Part shown: piece by piece, positions 28,611 through 38,050 of the stretch
How positions within the stretch are numbered: position 1 is the first letter of the stretch
Layout: every line of letters begins with the position of its first letter
Assembly: GCA_001464425.1 (NCBI GenBank)
Contig: LNEK01000038.1
Span: 1-64,000, forward strand
From: Alphaproteobacteria bacterium Ga0077535
GTDB taxonomy: Bacteria; Pseudomonadota; Alphaproteobacteria; Caulobacterales; Aquidulcibacteraceae
DNA length: 64,000 nucleotides
Direction of reading: 5' to 3'
Program-made: the position numbers and the translations under genes
Notes under the pieces: model-generated
The model's database searches: none
Seen by the model: only the letters and a program-made list of their open reading frames with translations
Told to the model about the DNA's origin: nothing

Positions 28611-29504
28611 ATGACTGCACACGCCCTCGTTTTCGTCGCCTCCCCCGAGGATAAGCCCGCTTACCGCGAGGCGCTGTTGATGCTTGGGCGGGTGGCGCTG
28701 AACCGGAAGCTGCCGCCGCCGGAGGTGCTGAGCGGCTGGGAAAGCGCGCAGTGGATTTACGAACGCGTCGATGGCGAGTTGCGTCAGGAGGCTGCGGCGG
28801 CGGTGGCGGAGCTGCCGGTAGATTGGGCGCTCGTGCCGGTAGAGGGGCGTAAGAAAAAACTGCTCATCGCCGACATGGATTCGACCATCATCAATGTTGA
28901 ATGTCTGGACGAGCTGGCGGACTTCGCCGGCATTAAGGCCGAGATCGCGGCGATCACGGAGCGCGCCATGCGCGGCGAGTTGGAGTTCGAGCCGGCATTG
29001 CGCGAGCGTGTTGGCAAGCTAAAGGGGCTGGCGCTCGATGCGTTACAGCGCACGTATGACGAGCGCGTGCAGTTAAATCCGGGCGCGGCGACGATGGTGA
29101 AAACCATGGCGGCGCATGGCGCGCGGTGTGTGTTGGTGTCAGGCGGATTTACGTTCTTCACGTCGCGCGTGGCGGATGCGGCGGGGTTTCACGCCAATCG
29201 CGCCAATGTGCTGCTGGATGACGGCGCGGCGCTGACGGGCGAAGTACAAGAACCGATCCTGGGACGCAAAGCCAAGCTCGAAGCAATGCGCGCCGAAGCG
29301 GCGGCCTTGAAGCTGAATGACAAGGATGCGCTGGCGATCGGCGACGGCGCTAATGATCTCGATATGATCAAGGCGGCTGGTTTGGGCGTCGCCTACCGCG
29401 CCAAGCCGCTGGTGGCAGTCGAGGCGGATGCGAAGATCGATTATATGAGTTTGGAAGCGGCTTTATTCTTCCAAGGGTATCGCCGGGGGGAGTTCGTTCA
29501 ATGA
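28611..29504 (+). CDS. serB: Phosphoserine phosphatase
   Basis: A 297-residue enzyme with an N-terminal regulatory region (about 1-75) and a HAD phosphatase domain. Catalytic motif DMDST, second motif VSGGF, and GDGANDLDMI are all present. It performs the last step of serine synthesis. The ATG at 28611 is chosen over a TTG three codons upstream. The next gene starts within its stop (ATGA). Confidence 0.95.
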   Translation: MTAHALVFVASPEDKPAYREALLMLGRVALNRKLPPPEVLSGWESAQWIYERVDGELRQEAAAAVAELPVDWALVPVEGRKKKLLIADMDSTIINVECLDELADFAGIKAEIAAITERAMRGELEFEPALRERVGKLKGLALDALQRTYDERVQLNPGAATMVKTMAAHGARCVLVSGGFTFFTSRVADAAGFHANRANVLLDDGAALTGEVQEPILGRKAKLEAMRAEAAALKLNDKDALAIGDGANDLDMIKAAGLGVAYRAKPLVAVEADAKIDYMSLEAALFFQGYRRGEFVQ

Positions 29505-30274
29505 AGCGTTTGATGATTGCGGCTGCGGCCGTGCTGATGAGTGCCTGCACGCCGCCGGCGCAAGATGAAGCAGCTGCGCCGGAGCTGCCGGCGGTGACGT
29601 TGCCGATGGCGGATGCTGCCGGCAATCGTATGGAAGCGCTGAGCGAGCAGAACGGGCGTTGGTGCAGCGGTGACGGCGTTTGGTGCGTTACGCGCGGCGA
29701 GAGCACGGTGGCGATATCCCGCGGCCGCATCGAGTTGCTGACCTTCGACGAAAGCACCGGCACGCCGGAGGTTTGGCCGGTGATCATTCGCGAGCCGAAT
29801 GATGCGAGCGTGGTGATCGGTTTGGGCTGGACGCAGAGCCAGATGTATTCCGGCGGCGGCGGCGATGCGACGAAAGTGACGCTCTATCGGATCACGCAAG
29901 GCTCGGCGCTGATCCCGGAGGTCGGCACGTGGCCGAGCCGCGCCAACATCACCATCCGCGCCTGTTTCGATGAAGACGATCAGCGCGCGCGCCGGGAAGC
30001 CTGCGTCGACGACTACAGTTTCGTTGGCCAGCTGGCGCTCGACACCGAAAACGCGAGCGGCCCGCCGCGGCTGCTGCTTTCGACCCTGGCGACGAGCTAT
30101 CCGGGCGTGCGCAGCCGCAGCTCGGACTCGACCACGGAAGCGCCGCTGCAAGAGAGCGATCTTTTCATCGCGCGCGATGACACGTGTTCGTACCAGCGGG
30201 CGATGGTTTGGGATCAGGAATCCTTCGCCTACGATTCAGAGCCGCCGGCCTGCACGGATTATCTTGAACCGTGA
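29501..30274 (+). CDS. Putative lipoprotein, unknown function
   Basis: A 257-residue protein with a lipoprotein signal (MKRLMIAAAAVLMSAC). The mature part has conserved-looking Cys pairs (WCSGDGVWC near 54-62 and several later Cys), suggesting disulfides in the periplasm, and a long beta-rich body. I recognise no family. It is coupled to serB by a four-base overlap and to the HAD gene by another, forming a three-gene operon. Confidence 0.78.
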   Translation: MKRLMIAAAAVLMSACTPPAQDEAAAPELPAVTLPMADAAGNRMEALSEQNGRWCSGDGVWCVTRGESTVAISRGRIELLTFDESTGTPEVWPVIIREPNDASVVIGLGWTQSQMYSGGGGDATKVTLYRITQGSALIPEVGTWPSRANITIRACFDEDDQRARREACVDDYSFVGQLALDTENASGPPRLLLSTLATSYPGVRSRSSDSTTEAPLQESDLFIARDDTCSYQRAMVWDQESFAYDSEPPACTDYLEP

Positions 30275-30915
30275 CACTGCCCCGTAAGCCGCTTGCCGTT
30301 GTGTTCGATCTCGACGGCACGCTCATTGATTCCGAAGCGCTCGTGAAAGAGGCGCATTTCGCTGCGTGCGGGCAGCTGGGCTTTGCGATGAGCGAGGCGC
30401 AGTTTCTCTCGCTCGTGGGCATGCACCGCGAAGCCAACGACACACAGCTGCGCCTCTATTACGGCGATGATTTCCCACTGGAGGATTTCATCGCCGCGAC
30501 GCGCGCGCATGTTGGCGAGCGCGTCGCGCCGCTCAAGCCTGGCGCGGTTGAGGTGATGGATGCGTTGGACGCGCTGGCCCTACCCTATGGCTTGGCGACA
30601 TCGTCGCGGCGGCCTTGGGTGGAACGTCACTTTGCGGCCCACGGTCTGACCGCGCGCTTTCGCGCCGTGGTGACGCGGCAGGATTGCATCGAAGGCAAGC
30701 CGCATCCGGAGCCGTATCTCAATGCGTCGCGGCTCTTGAGGGTCGCGCCGGAAAATGTGCTGGCGTTGGAGGACTCACATCCAGGCGTGCGGGCGGCACA
30801 TGCCGCGGGCTGCATGACGGTAATGGTGCCGGATTTGCTGGCGGCGGACGAGGAAATGCACGCAAAGGCGCGCGTGGTTGCGTCGCTGCATGACGTGTTG
30901 GCGCTACTGCGCTAG
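30271..30915 (+). CDS. HAD-superfamily phosphatase (PGM/phosphoglycolate-phosphatase-like)
   Basis: A 214-residue HAD hydrolase from a GTG that overlaps the preceding stop. Motif I is FDLDGTLIDSE, motif II lies in LATSSRR, the Lys motif in EGKPHPEPYL and motif III in ALEDSHPGVRAA. The helical cap after motif I places it with beta-phosphoglucomutase-like phosphatases. Substrate unknown. Confidence 0.88.
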   Translation: MTLPRKPLAVVFDLDGTLIDSEALVKEAHFAACGQLGFAMSEAQFLSLVGMHREANDTQLRLYYGDDFPLEDFIAATRAHVGERVAPLKPGAVEVMDALDALALPYGLATSSRRPWVERHFAAHGLTARFRAVVTRQDCIEGKPHPEPYLNASRLLRVAPENVLALEDSHPGVRAAHAAGCMTVMVPDLLAADEEMHAKARVVASLHDVLALLR

Positions 30916-32330
30916 CTCCGCGCTTGCAGGCGCCGGTAGGTGATCGCGCCGCCGCGATTGATGCGCACGACAATCGGGTGTTCGCCGATGGCGGCGCGGC
31001 CGGCGACGGCGCGGGCGGACGCAAGCGAATCTACAGGCTCGAACGCGATCGCTTCGATCACATCGCCAGCGCGGACAACGCCCTCGTTCTCGGCGCCGAC
31101 ATCGACGGCCAGCACGACAAGCCCTTGCACGTCCGGTTCGATTTGAAATTCCTGGCGCAGACCTGAATCAATTTCACTCAGCGCGATGCCGAAGACGCGG
31201 CCGCCGCGCGGGCCGCCGTCACGACGCGGCGCCGGGGAGCCGTCTTCACGGGCGACGCGTGCGCCTTCGATTTCTTCCAGCCGCTCAATGGTGGCGGTCA
31301 AGGTTTGGCGGCGGCCGTCGCGCACGATCTCCACCTGCGCACTGGAGCCCACGACGGCTTCCCCGACCATGCGGGTCAAAGCGCGGCTATCGGCTACATC
31401 GCGGCCGGCGAATTTTAGCACGACATCGCCCGGTCGCAGGCCAGCAGCTGCTGCTGGGCCGCCGGGCGTGATGCGCGTCACCACTGCACCGGAACTGCCA
31501 TCGTAACCGGCGCGCTCAGCGGTAGCGCGCGTCAAGTTAGCGAGGCGCACGCCGAGCCAGCCGCGGCGCGTTTCGCCATAGCGGATGAGTTGATCGACCA
31601 CAGGCCGCACGATCGATGTCGGCGTGGCAAAGCCAATGCCAACGCTGTTGCCGGTGGGCGAGATGATGGCGGTGTTGACGCCGATGACGTCGCCATCGGT
31701 GTTGAACAAGGGGCCGCCAGAGTTGCCGCGATTAATGGCGGCGTCAGTCTGGATGAAATCGTCGTAGCGCCCGGCATCGATGTTGCGGTTGCGGGCGCTG
31801 ACGACGCCGACGCTGAGCGAGCCGCCGAGGCCGAACGGATTGCCGATCGCGAGCACGATGTCGCCGACGCGGGCGGTGTCGCTGTCGCCCATGTTCACAT
31901 AGGGCAACGGCGTGCGCGCGTGCATGCGCAGCACGGCAATGTCAGTGGCGGGATCGCGGCCGACAACGGTGGCTTCGAAGCGCTGGCCGTTCTGCAGGAT
32001 GACTTCGATCGCGTCGGCCGCTTCGATGACGTGGTTGTTGGTGACCACAACGCCGTCCGCCGAAATGATGAAGCCGGAGCCGAGCGAGGTGATCTGCGCG
32101 CCACCCTCGCCTTGGCCTTCGTTGAAGCGCTCCATCGGCGAGCCGGGCGGGAAGCGCGGCAAGTCTTCCAAGCCCTGGACACGCTGGCTGGTGGAGATGT
32201 TCACAACAGCCGGCGAAAGCCGCTCAGCCAGATCGGCGAAGCCTTCCGCAGGCAATCGCGATTGCGCCAACGCCGGTGCGGCGAGCGCGAACAATATCAA
32301 AGCCGAAACGAGAGGGCGCAAACGGAACAT
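30912..32330 (-). CDS. degP: Do-family periplasmic serine protease (DegP/DegQ)
   Basis: A 472-residue exported protein (signal MFRLRPLVSALILFALAAPALAQ). The protease domain has VVTNNHVI (His), TDIAVLRM (Asp) and GNSGGPLFN (Ser); two PDZ domains follow (about 275-365 and 385-470). It degrades or refolds misfolded envelope proteins. It lies downstream of hflK-hflC, as in many alphaproteobacteria, but a terminator-like hairpin separates it from hflC, so it probably also has its own promoter. Confidence 0.95.
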   Translation of the reverse strand: MFRLRPLVSALILFALAAPALAQSRLPAEGFADLAERLSPAVVNISTSQRVQGLEDLPRFPPGSPMERFNEGQGEGGAQITSLGSGFIISADGVVVTNNHVIEAADAIEVILQNGQRFEATVVGRDPATDIAVLRMHARTPLPYVNMGDSDTARVGDIVLAIGNPFGLGGSLSVGVVSARNRNIDAGRYDDFIQTDAAINRGNSGGPLFNTDGDVIGVNTAIISPTGNSVGIGFATPTSIVRPVVDQLIRYGETRRGWLGVRLANLTRATAERAGYDGSSGAVVTRITPGGPAAAAGLRPGDVVLKFAGRDVADSRALTRMVGEAVVGSSAQVEIVRDGRRQTLTATIERLEEIEGARVAREDGSPAPRRDGGPRGGRVFGIALSEIDSGLRQEFQIEPDVQGLVVLAVDVGAENEGVVRAGDVIEAIAFEPVDSLASARAVAGRAAIGEHPIVVRINRGGAITYRRLQARS

Positions 32331-32378
32331 GGCGCGACACTAGCCGAGCGCACGCGCCGCGCAATCGCTTGCGTCAGG

Positions 32379-32411
32379 AGAAAATGCGCGGGCCCGAAGA
32401 CCCGCGCATTA
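32379..32411 (-). terminator. Rho-independent terminator after hflC
   Basis: Read on the minus strand just after the hflC stop: a perfect 10-bp stem AATGCGCGGG / CCCGCGCATT (32383-32392 with 32401-32410), a loop containing TCTTCGGG, then TTTTCT. This is the clearest intrinsic terminator in the window. It would end hflK-hflC transcription before degP. Confidence 0.8.
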
Positions 32412-33257
32412 TCAACCCCGGCGGCGCTGCATATAGCGGAAGAAGTCGCTATCCGGCGGCACCACGATCGGCGTGCCAGCTTCGAGTGCGGTGTCGTAAG
32501 CGCGCATCGACCGGTAGAAAGCGGCGAATTCCGGGTCGCGATTATAGGCTTGCGCGAAGATGCGGGCCCGCTCGCCGTCGCCTTCACCACGGAGGCGCTC
32601 GGCCTCCTGGTTGGCGGTGGCGCGGATGATCGCGGCGTCGCGTTCGCCTTCGGCGCGGATGCGGCCGGCGACTTGCTGGCGTTCCGAGCGCATGCGCGCA
32701 TAGACGCCGTCGCGGGTTTCATTCGGCAGATCAGCTTGGCGGATGCGCACGTCGATGACGCGGACACCGAGTTCGGTAGCTGCCGAGGCGTTCAAGTCGG
32801 CCTCGACTTGCTGCATCAGCTCGGCGCGGCGGCCGGAGATGATGTCGTTCGAAGTGGCCGAGCCGAGCGCACGACGCATTGCGGCTTCGGTAAAGGCGTT
32901 GAGCCGGCTGGCGCCGCCCTCTTCCGAAATCGCACTTTGGTAGAAGCGGCGCGGGTCGGCGATCTGCCAACGGACGATGGCGTCGACTATGAGGCGTTCC
33001 TGGTCGGACGCGACGAAGGCTTCGCCTTCGATGGTGAGGCCAAGATTGCGACGGTCATATTTTATCACGTTCTCGACGAACGGGAGCTTGAAGTAGAGAC
33101 CCGATTCTGCCCGGCTCGGCGGATTGAGCACGCGGGTGAACTCGCCGAAGCGCAGAACGATGGCTTGCTGATCCTGGCGCACGATGAACATCGAGTTCAT
33201 CAGCACGATGAGTACGGCAAAGCCGATGATGGCGATGAAAGGCATAGAGCGCGGCAT
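32412..33257 (-). CDS. hflC: HflC, SPFH-domain regulator of FtsH
   Basis: A 281-residue SPFH/band-7 protein with one N-terminal membrane anchor (about 6-26), the SPFH domain (RQDQQAIVLRFGEFTRV... onward) and a helical segment with GERDAAIIRATANQEAERLRGEG. With HflK it forms the large periplasmic cage that encloses the FtsH protease. It directly follows hflK with a one-base overlap. Confidence 0.95.
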   Translation of the reverse strand: MPRSMPFIAIIGFAVLIVLMNSMFIVRQDQQAIVLRFGEFTRVLNPPSRAESGLYFKLPFVENVIKYDRRNLGLTIEGEAFVASDQERLIVDAIVRWQIADPRRFYQSAISEEGGASRLNAFTEAAMRRALGSATSNDIISGRRAELMQQVEADLNASAATELGVRVIDVRIRQADLPNETRDGVYARMRSERQQVAGRIRAEGERDAAIIRATANQEAERLRGEGDGERARIFAQAYNRDPEFAAFYRSMRAYDTALEAGTPIVVPPDSDFFRYMQRRRG

Positions 33258-34372
33258 CAGCGGTTTCCTTCCGGCTGCGCCGTCGCTGGGCGACGGACCA
33301 TGCCTTCGAGCGGTAGGTACGGCACCGCGCCGCCACGCTGATCGAGAATGATCAGGTTGCCGCGCTGGTACACGCGTTCCATGGTTTCGAGATAAAGCCG
33401 GTCACGCGTGACTTGCGGCGCCTGGCGATACTCGGCGTGGACGGCGATGAAGCGCTGCCCTTCACCAGTGGCTTGCCGCACGACCTGCTCACGATAGGCC
33501 TGCGCTTCGTTGAGAATGCGGGCGGTGTCGCGCTCGGCGTTGTTGACCAGGGTTGAGGCTTCCTGGCCGGCGATGACGACATCGTTGAACGCATCGATCA
33601 CGACCGGCGGCGCAGCGGCATTCAGCAACTCGACCTGCAGCACCTGGACGCCTGACTCATACTCATCGAGCGTGGCCTGCATCAATTGCTCGACGCTGAG
33701 CTCAACCGCGGCGCGCTCGGTGGTGATGACGGGTTCGAGCTGGCGCCGGCCGATGACTTCGCGCATGGCGCTCTCGGCAACCTGGCTCACAGTGAGATCA
33801 GGCTGGCGCACATTGTAGGCGAACGCGACCGCGTTCTTGATGTTGTAATAGATGCGGAACTGGATTTGGACGATGTTGCGATCGCCCGTGATCATCAGGC
33901 TTTCGTCCGGCACGTCGCGGATCTCGCGGTTGGCGCCCTCTTCGAAGCCGATGGTCTCGGTGCGCTGGCCGGTGACGTTGATCACTTGGCGCGCTTCGAA
34001 TGGCACCGGCAAATTCATATGAATGCCTGGGCCGGTGGAGCGATTGTAGCTGCCGAAACGCGTGATGACGGCTTGCTCGCCTTCATCGACTGTATAGATG
34101 CCGGTCATCAACCAGCCGACGAACAGCACGCCTGCGATAATAGGAAAAGGAATGCCGCGGCCGCCGCCCGTGCGCCCAGAGCCGCCGCCGCCATTGCCGC
34201 CGCCGTTCATATTGAAGCGTTCGCGCATTTGGCGAAGCCAATCTTCGAGGTCAGGCCCCTGCGGACGTTGCGGTGGACGTGGGGGCTGACCCCATGGACG
34301 GCGCGGACCGCCGCCCCAAGGCCCCTGGCCGCCACCCTGCTGGCCGCCGCCCGACTGATCATTCCAAGGCAT
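33257..34372 (-). CDS. hflK: HflK, SPFH-domain regulator of FtsH
   Basis: A 371-residue SPFH protein. The first 75 residues are Gly/Pro/Gln-rich and cytoplasmic (GGGQQGGGQGPWGGG type), as in other HflK proteins; a membrane segment lies at about 76-95, then the SPFH domain and helices to the C-terminus. Partner of HflC in control of FtsH. First gene of the hflK-hflC group, divergent from the Mrp gene. Confidence 0.95.
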   Translation of the reverse strand: MPWNDQSGGGQQGGGQGPWGGGPRRPWGQPPRPPQRPQGPDLEDWLRQMRERFNMNGGGNGGGGSGRTGGGRGIPFPIIAGVLFVGWLMTGIYTVDEGEQAVITRFGSYNRSTGPGIHMNLPVPFEARQVINVTGQRTETIGFEEGANREIRDVPDESLMITGDRNIVQIQFRIYYNIKNAVAFAYNVRQPDLTVSQVAESAMREVIGRRQLEPVITTERAAVELSVEQLMQATLDEYESGVQVLQVELLNAAAPPVVIDAFNDVVIAGQEASTLVNNAERDTARILNEAQAYREQVVRQATGEGQRFIAVHAEYRQAPQVTRDRLYLETMERVYQRGNLIILDQRGGAVPYLPLEGMVRRPATAQPEGNR

Positions 34373-34481
34373 CAGATATTCTTCCCGCCCTTTTCAAAGC
34401 GCGCCCTTCTGGCGGCTTGCCGGGGAGCTTGCAGCGCCCCCGTGCGCGCCGATATGTGGCCCATGTTGTGAAGGATCAAGC

Positions 34482-35558
34482 ATGAACAACCAGTTGGCGC
34501 TCCTCAGAGAAAGCGTAGAAGCGCGCCTCGATGCCGTGCGAGACCCTACAACTGGCAAGGGTTTGTTCACGTCTGGCCGCATTTTGGGGCTGGATGTGCG
34601 TGATGGCGGAAAGGTCTCGTTCACCCTCGAAGCGCCGGCCGATGTTGCGGAACATTATGTCGCGGTGCGCGATCGCGCGGAACAAGCAGCGCGCACGGTC
34701 GATGGCGTCACCAGCGTGACGGCGGTTCTAACAGCGCATGAAGCAAAACCGGTGAGCGCCGCCGGCATTGGACGCGTGAAGCATGTGATCGCAGTGGCGA
34801 GCGCAAAGGGCGGCGTCGGCAAATCCACAGTGGCGGTGAATTTAGCGGCGGCGTTCGCGGGCCTCGGGCTGAAAACCGGGCTTCTGGATCTGGATGTGTA
34901 CGGGCCTTCCGCCCCCACTTTGCTTGGCGTTGGCGCCCGACGACCGCAGATGAGCCGCGAGAAGATCCTCGATCCGCTCGACGCATTCGGCATGAAGACG
35001 ATGTCTATCGGTTATCTCGTCGATACCAATTCGCCGATGATCTGGCGCGGCGCGATGGCCACGAGTGCTGTGCGCCAAATGATCGATGAAGTGGCCTGGG
35101 GCGAGCTTGATGTGCTGGTGCTCGATATGCCGCCGGGCACGGGCGATGTGCAGGTGACGTTGGTGCAGCGTGTGCCGCTGGCGGGCGCCGTGATCGTCTC
35201 CACGCCGCAAGAGATGGCGCTGGCGGATGTGCGGCGGGGGCTTGCGATGTTCGAGAAAACCCGCGCGCCGATTTTGGGCGTGATCGAGAACATGGCGTAT
35301 TTCGAAACGCCGGACGGCAAACGCACGCACATTTTTGGCGAAGGCGGCGCGCGGCGCACGGCGGAAGCGGCAGGCGTTCCCTTCCTGGGCGAAGTGCCAA
35401 TCGATGTGAGCTTGCGCGTGAGCTGCGATGCGGGCGCACCGCTGGCGGCGACGCAGCCGGATCATCCCGTTTCGCTGCGCTTCCGTGAGATGGCGGAAGC
35501 GGCGCTGGCGAACGTGGCGCGGTTCAACAAGCCGGCGCCGACGATTCAGGTGCGCTAG
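34482..35558 (+). CDS. apbC: Mrp/ApbC-family ATPase (Fe-S cluster carrier)
   Basis: A 358-residue P-loop ATPase with an N-terminal MIP18-like domain (about 1-85) and a deviant Walker A, SAKGGVGKST, near residues 107-116. LDMPPGTGDVQ and ENMAYFETPDGKRTHIFGEGGARRTAE are typical of the family. The CPxC pair seen in many Mrp proteins at ENMSxF is absent here (FETPDGK), a variant that makes the Fe-S role less certain. Divergent from hflK. Confidence 0.9.
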   Translation: MNNQLALLRESVEARLDAVRDPTTGKGLFTSGRILGLDVRDGGKVSFTLEAPADVAEHYVAVRDRAEQAARTVDGVTSVTAVLTAHEAKPVSAAGIGRVKHVIAVASAKGGVGKSTVAVNLAAAFAGLGLKTGLLDLDVYGPSAPTLLGVGARRPQMSREKILDPLDAFGMKTMSIGYLVDTNSPMIWRGAMATSAVRQMIDEVAWGELDVLVLDMPPGTGDVQVTLVQRVPLAGAVIVSTPQEMALADVRRGLAMFEKTRAPILGVIENMAYFETPDGKRTHIFGEGGARRTAEAAGVPFLGEVPIDVSLRVSCDAGAPLAATQPDHPVSLRFREMAEAALANVARFNKPAPTIQVR

Positions 35559-36685
35559 CCGGGATTGTACTCCCACCACCATGGCATGTCCGTTTCGCCG
35601 AGCACGAAGCGCACCATCTCGGGATAAATCAGCTCAGCACGGACGCTGTTGGCGAGCAGTACGACGCAGCGCTGGCGGGCATCCTGGCAAACGACCATGT
35701 TGCCAGTGAAATCATTGTGGCCGCCTTTGAACCACATGAGGCCAGAGGCGTCGGCGAAGGTGATCATGCCAAGGCCAGCAGAGAGGTTGATCGCGGGCCC
35801 GCGCGGATCCCGATCCGGACGGAACGACGGAAACTGGTGCGCACTTTGGACCGGAAATTGCGGGCGTGTGAGTTCGGCGCGTGACGCTCGCGTGAGCCCC
35901 TCACCACGTACGATGCCGGCCCACATGCGCGCCTGATCGGCGATTGTGGTGTCCATTGAGCCAGCGGCGCTGACGTTGGAGCGCTCATCATGCGGCTCGT
36001 ATGTGCCGTCGATGCCGTAGCCATCCGCTAGGTTTGGACGAAAATCCGCGCGCCACTGCATCGACGTGCGCGTCATGCCGAAGCGATCGTAGACGCGCCG
36101 TTGCATCTCGGCCTTCACGTCGAGGCCAAGCCCCTCCTCCAGAACCATCTGAAGAATGTAGAAGCCCTCGGCTGAATAGCCGTACTCCGCGCCGGGATCG
36201 CGGTGAAAGCGCAGGCGCCGGCCCTCATCGATCCAGCGGAAGTTGAGAAAGCCAGTTGTGTGGTTCAGCACATGGCGGGCTGTGAGCAGACGCCAGCGAT
36301 CGTCACCGGCGAGATCGGTATAATCCTCATACTCGATCAGCGGACGTGGCAAATACTCGTGCATCGGCCGATCGAGATCGAGCCGGCCTTCGTCGACCAA
36401 TTGCAGGATCATGTAGGCGAATGCAGTCTTCGTCAGCGAGGCCCCATACATGACGGTATCGAGATCGAGCGGCCGGTTCTCAGCGACGTTGGCAAATCCA
36501 TACGCCGCGACATGCACGATCTGACCGTTGTCGATCACGGCGATGGCCATGCCCTTCACATCTTCCCGCGCCATCAAACGCGCGGCCTCTGCGTCTATGG
36601 AGGCGTTGGAGGGAAGCGTTGGCGCAGGCGTGGTGGCGCAGGCGGCGACAAAGGTAAGAGCAACGAAAGCGAGATGGCGGATCAT
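35555..36685 (-). CDS. Serine hydrolase lipoprotein, class C beta-lactamase family
   Basis: A 376-residue lipoprotein (lipobox VAAC at 13-16). SLTK is the SxxK motif, YSAEG the second motif with Tyr, and KGGHND the third motif region. These mark the class C beta-lactamase / esterase family. It probably acts in the periplasm on an ester or peptide; the substrate is unknown. Its end overlaps the end of the convergent Mrp gene by four bases. Confidence 0.85.
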   Translation of the reverse strand: MIRHLAFVALTFVAACATTPAPTLPSNASIDAEAARLMAREDVKGMAIAVIDNGQIVHVAAYGFANVAENRPLDLDTVMYGASLTKTAFAYMILQLVDEGRLDLDRPMHEYLPRPLIEYEDYTDLAGDDRWRLLTARHVLNHTTGFLNFRWIDEGRRLRFHRDPGAEYGYSAEGFYILQMVLEEGLGLDVKAEMQRRVYDRFGMTRTSMQWRADFRPNLADGYGIDGTYEPHDERSNVSAAGSMDTTIADQARMWAGIVRGEGLTRASRAELTRPQFPVQSAHQFPSFRPDRDPRGPAINLSAGLGMITFADASGLMWFKGGHNDFTGNMVVCQDARQRCVVLLANSVRAELIYPEMVRFVLGETDMPWWWEYNPG

Positions 36686-36694
36686 GATTGCACG

Positions 36695-37969
36695 TTACGC
36701 CAGCTCGAAAGCGATGGGCAGGGTTTTGAGGCCATTGACGAAGAAGCTTTCGACATAGCGCGGCTCGCCGTCGAGGCGGACGCTTTTGAGACGCGGCAAC
36801 AATTCCTCGAAGAGGATACGCATCTCCATGCGGGCGAGGTGCTGGCCCAAGCAGAGGTGCGCGCCATTGCCGAACGCGATCTGACGGTTGGGTTTGCGGT
36901 CGATGTCGAAGCTGTCGGGATTGGCGAAAACTTCCTCGTCGCGATTGCCGGAGGCGTAGCAAAGCATCAGCCAATCGCCCTGCTTGATCTCACGCCCACG
37001 CAATTCGGTATCAGCGCTGGCCGAGCGCATGAAGGTTTTGACTGGCGTCGCCCAGCGTATGGCTTCTTCGATCAGAGCCGGCACGAGCGAAAGATCGGCG
37101 CGTACGCGCTCCAACAAGCCGGGAACCGTCGCCAGGCCCCACATGGCCGCTGCTGTCGAGGACGACGTCGTGTCGTGCCCGGCAGTGGCAACGATGGTGT
37201 AATAGCCGGTGCGCTCGAACGGCGGCAGCGGCGCACCATCAATCTCGGCTTGCGCGAGCAAGGTGGCGAGATCGTCACGCGGGTTGGCGCGGCGGTCGGC
37301 GGTGATCTGCTCAAAATAATCGGTGAAGTCCTGAACGACGCTGATCAGCAATTGTGCGAATTGCTCATCGCTGAGCGCAGCTTTGAAGCGTTCTGTGTCG
37401 GGATCGGAAGCGCCGAACAATTCCTGCGTGAGACGCAGCATGCGGCCGAAATCTTCTTCCGGCACGCCGAGAATGTTCATCACCACGCGCAGCGGGTAGT
37501 GCGAGGCCACGTCCTTGATGAACTCGCAACGCCCCGGCAGCGCCGCGAAATCGTCGGCCGCTTTCTTTGCAAGCTCGCGGATCGCCTCCTCGCGCTTACG
37601 GATATTGGCGGGCATGAACCAAGCTTGCGTCAACAGCCGGTATTTCATGTGATCCGGCTCATCCATCTGGACGAGCGAGCGCACCAGATGCGGCGTGCCG
37701 GTGACAGCGCGCGCACGCGCCTCCCCGTCCTTGTTCATCAGCGTTGTGCCGCGCTCGCCGCTCAGAAACAGCGCGTTGTTGCGGCTGATCTCGAGAATGT
37801 CGGCGTGCTTGGTGACCACCCAGAACGGATCGAAACCCTCAGGCTCTGCGACGCCCAGCGGATTGTTGGCGCGCAACCAGCGATACGCGTCGTAAAGTTC
37901 CTCCGAAGCGTAGGTGGGCGCCGCGACGAGCTTGCGCGCGATATCGGCGGGAATGCTGCGTTCAGTCAT
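36695..37969 (-). CDS. Cytochrome P450
   Basis: A 424-residue soluble bacterial P450. The I-helix is AGHDTTSSSTAAA, the ExxR is in EEAIRWATPVKTFMR, and the heme-binding loop FGNGAHLCLGQHLARME holds the Cys ligand. I start at ATG 37967-37969. The sequence is close in style to CYP families that hydroxylate steroids, terpenes or alkanes, but no redox partner gene is nearby and the substrate cannot be deduced. Confidence 0.93.
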   Translation of the reverse strand: MTERSIPADIARKLVAAPTYASEELYDAYRWLRANNPLGVAEPEGFDPFWVVTKHADILEISRNNALFLSGERGTTLMNKDGEARARAVTGTPHLVRSLVQMDEPDHMKYRLLTQAWFMPANIRKREEAIRELAKKAADDFAALPGRCEFIKDVASHYPLRVVMNILGVPEEDFGRMLRLTQELFGASDPDTERFKAALSDEQFAQLLISVVQDFTDYFEQITADRRANPRDDLATLLAQAEIDGAPLPPFERTGYYTIVATAGHDTTSSSTAAAMWGLATVPGLLERVRADLSLVPALIEEAIRWATPVKTFMRSASADTELRGREIKQGDWLMLCYASGNRDEEVFANPDSFDIDRKPNRQIAFGNGAHLCLGQHLARMEMRILFEELLPRLKSVRLDGEPRYVESFFVNGLKTLPIAFELA

Positions 37970-38050
37970 AGAGTGCGCCTCGCGACTTGGTTCGGCGCCA
38001 ATCTGACCGCAGTCGCGCGCGCGGCGCAACTGCACGTCGGGGAAGCCGGC

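Noticed and set aside
31590-33341. A 583-codon + strand frame over degP and hflC
   Set aside because: Antisense to degP and hflC, with no domain pattern.
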